From Nocardioides mangrovi (lineage in GTDB: Bacteria > Actinomycetota > Actinomycetes > Propionibacteriales > Nocardioidaceae), in assembly GCF_020073815.1 (NCBI RefSeq), contig NZ_JAIQZJ010000011.1:144739-208738 (forward strand): 64,000 nt of DNA, in the 5' to 3' direction. Both the position numbers and the translations under genes were made by a program. Under the pieces are notes generated by a model, which worked only from the letters and a program-made list of their open reading frames with translations, did not search any database and was not told the DNA's origin. Every line of letters starts with the position of its first letter. Within the stretch, counting starts at the first letter, position 1. This document shows positions 63,114 through 64,000 of this stretch, in pieces.

Positions 63114-63401
63114 ATGACGGCGTACTGGATCAGCACCTACGTGGAGGTCACCGACGAGGCGAAGCTGGCGGCGTACGCCGAGCTCGCAGGCCCGGCCCTC
63201 ACCGGTGCCGGCGGCACCTTCCTCGCCCGCGGCCTCCCCGAGCAGGTCTACGAGGCCGGCCGGACGACGCGCTCGGTGCTCATCGAGTTCGACTCGGTCG
63301 AGCAGGCGGTCGCCGCCCACGACAGCGCGGCCTACCAGGAGGCGCTGGCCGCGCTCGACGGCGGCGCCGTCCGTGACCTGCGGATCGTCCCGGGGGCCTA
63401 G
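63114..63401 (+). CDS. DUF1330 family protein
   Basis: The 95-residue protein (MTAYWISTYVEVTDEAKLAAYAELAGPAL...) has the ferredoxin-like alpha/beta-barrel pattern of DUF1330, with SVLIEFDSVEQAVAAHDSAAYQEAL as the signature. Function is unknown. ATG 63114 is preceded by CACGAT at 6 bases and no ribosome-binding site. It is divergent from the aldo/keto reductase and convergent with a DUF1059 gene. Confidence 0.87.
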   Translation: MTAYWISTYVEVTDEAKLAAYAELAGPALTGAGGTFLARGLPEQVYEAGRTTRSVLIEFDSVEQAVAAHDSAAYQEALAALDGGAVRDLRIVPGA

Positions 63402-63425
63402 CCCCGGGACCGGATCAGATCTGGC

Positions 63426-63617
63426 TCAGGCCGCGGTCGGGCGGTCGTGCGCCGAGATCCGGCACTCGAGCGCCATCGTGATCTCGATCGGCGCCCCGAC
63501 GATGCCGTGCGCCCGCGCGGCGTGCTGGGTCACCTCCGCGATCAGTCGAGCCCGGTCGGTCCCCTCGAACCGCGCCGCGCACTCCGGCATCACGTCACCG
63601 CACACGAGTCGGTACAT
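63426..63617 (-). CDS. DUF1059-type small protein, copy 2
   Basis: The 63-residue protein shares LVCGDVMPECAARFEGTDRARL and HAARAHGI with copy 1 at 54470-54646. Both keep the two cysteines and the histidines. GAGGGGG precedes ATG 63617. Function is unknown. Confidence 0.8.
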   Translation of the reverse strand: MYRLVCGDVMPECAARFEGTDRARLIAEVTQHAARAHGIVGAPIEITMALECRISAHDRPTAA

Positions 63618-63706
63618 GGCATCCCCCTCAGGTCGATACCAAGAGGATCGGCCGCACTGCGCGTGACTTGAGACACGTGCGCGCTCGTCGCTTATCGTCA
63701 GTCCCC

Positions 63707-64000
63707 ATGAGCAAGCAGCAGCAGGCCGGCGGCACCCTCTTCGGCCTCGCCCTCGGCGCGGTCGTCGTCGCGATCGTCAGCTCGCTCGTGGCCGCGGCCC
63801 AGTGGCCCGACGAGGCCGCTGGCACGGGCAACGAGCTCATCGCCTACCTCGCGTACGGCGTCGCCGTCCTGGCCTTCCTCGCGCTGCTGGTCGTCGTGGT
63901 CGCCTGCGGCGTCCGCCTCGGCATCGACTGGTCGGGGCTCGCCGACCGGCCGAGCACCACGGCGGACTCGCCCACTGCGACCGGCGTCGTCGGCGCACCA
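63707..64000 (+). CDS. Small membrane protein, truncated by the window edge
   Basis: The first 98 codons are open to the window end without a stop. Two hydrophobic helices (about residues 9-30 and 45-69) flank a short polar loop (PDEAAGTGN), followed by a Thr/Ser-rich tail. TATCGT lies 8 bases before the ATG. No family is recognised. Confidence 0.55.
   Translation, partial: MSKQQQAGGTLFGLALGAVVVAIVSSLVAAAQWPDEAAGTGNELIAYLAYGVAVLAFLALLVVVVACGVRLGIDWSGLADRPSTTADSPTATGVVGAP

Overview
The window comes from a high-GC Gram-positive chromosome. Markers such as rbpA, whiA, a mycothiol-dependent enzyme family, a Cheo-type SOS box, a DtxR/IdeR-type iron box and many apparently leaderless genes point to an actinobacterium. 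Gene content and order suggest a Nocardioides-like member of the Nocardioidaceae, but this is inference; no rRNA marker is present. I saw no tRNA, rRNA, CRISPR array, transposase or prophage. No gene-free stretch exceeds about 300 bases. The longest are 10202-10433, 16834-17045 and 32169-32372.

Layout: (1) 1-8840, minus strand: the conserved core block uvrC-rapZ-yvcK-whiA-gap-pgk-tpiA-secG-rbpA. (2) 8885-16833: a TPR protein, tandem Rieske lipoproteins, uvrA with a lysine/alanine-rich tail and an SOS box, a maleylpyruvate-isomerase-family gene paired with an MBL hydrolase, and an anchored hypothetical protein. (3) 17046-23769: steroid catabolism, with kshB, a small Cys protein and kshA facing fadE26-fadE27-fadD17 across a KstR-like operator. 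(4) 23766-30740: a LOG-family enzyme, an ATP-grasp protein, a spermidine-synthase-like protein, a membrane phosphodiesterase and a large flippase-like membrane protein. (5) 30928-50804: a complete monoderm type IV pilus (T4P) locus with its own FliA/WhiG-type sigma factor, an RsiG-like c-di-GMP-dependent anti-sigma candidate, and c-di-GMP synthesis and breakdown proteins. (6) 50860-64000: a siderophore reductase, an alcohol dehydrogenase, an SDR, a phosphatase, a HTH-histidine kinase, a GH3 glycosidase, a GcvT-like/FAD oxidoreductase pair, a metallopeptidase-like protein, an aldo/keto reductase and small DUF proteins.

The most notable system is region 5. Six intergenic sites share one architecture: TCAA, 17 bases, then CCGA (one site TCGA), all in the same 27-base frame. 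They lie before pilT2, pilM, pilB, the main pilin gene, the inner-membrane gene ahead of the prepilin peptidase, and the sigma operon itself. This matches the FliA/WhiG promoter layout. The anti-sigma candidate carries two symmetrical copies of the RsiG c-di-GMP motif, with His in place of Gln. One nearby protein has an intact GGDEF and a ruined EAL; another has the reverse. Together they suggest a self-contained circuit in which c-di-GMP level gates a dedicated sigma factor for pilus assembly.

Two families of intergenic inverted repeats (TTGGTCACCAA-type and GAGGGTTTCCGC-type) sit mostly between convergent genes. One unit of the first family lies inside the fadD17 coding sequence.
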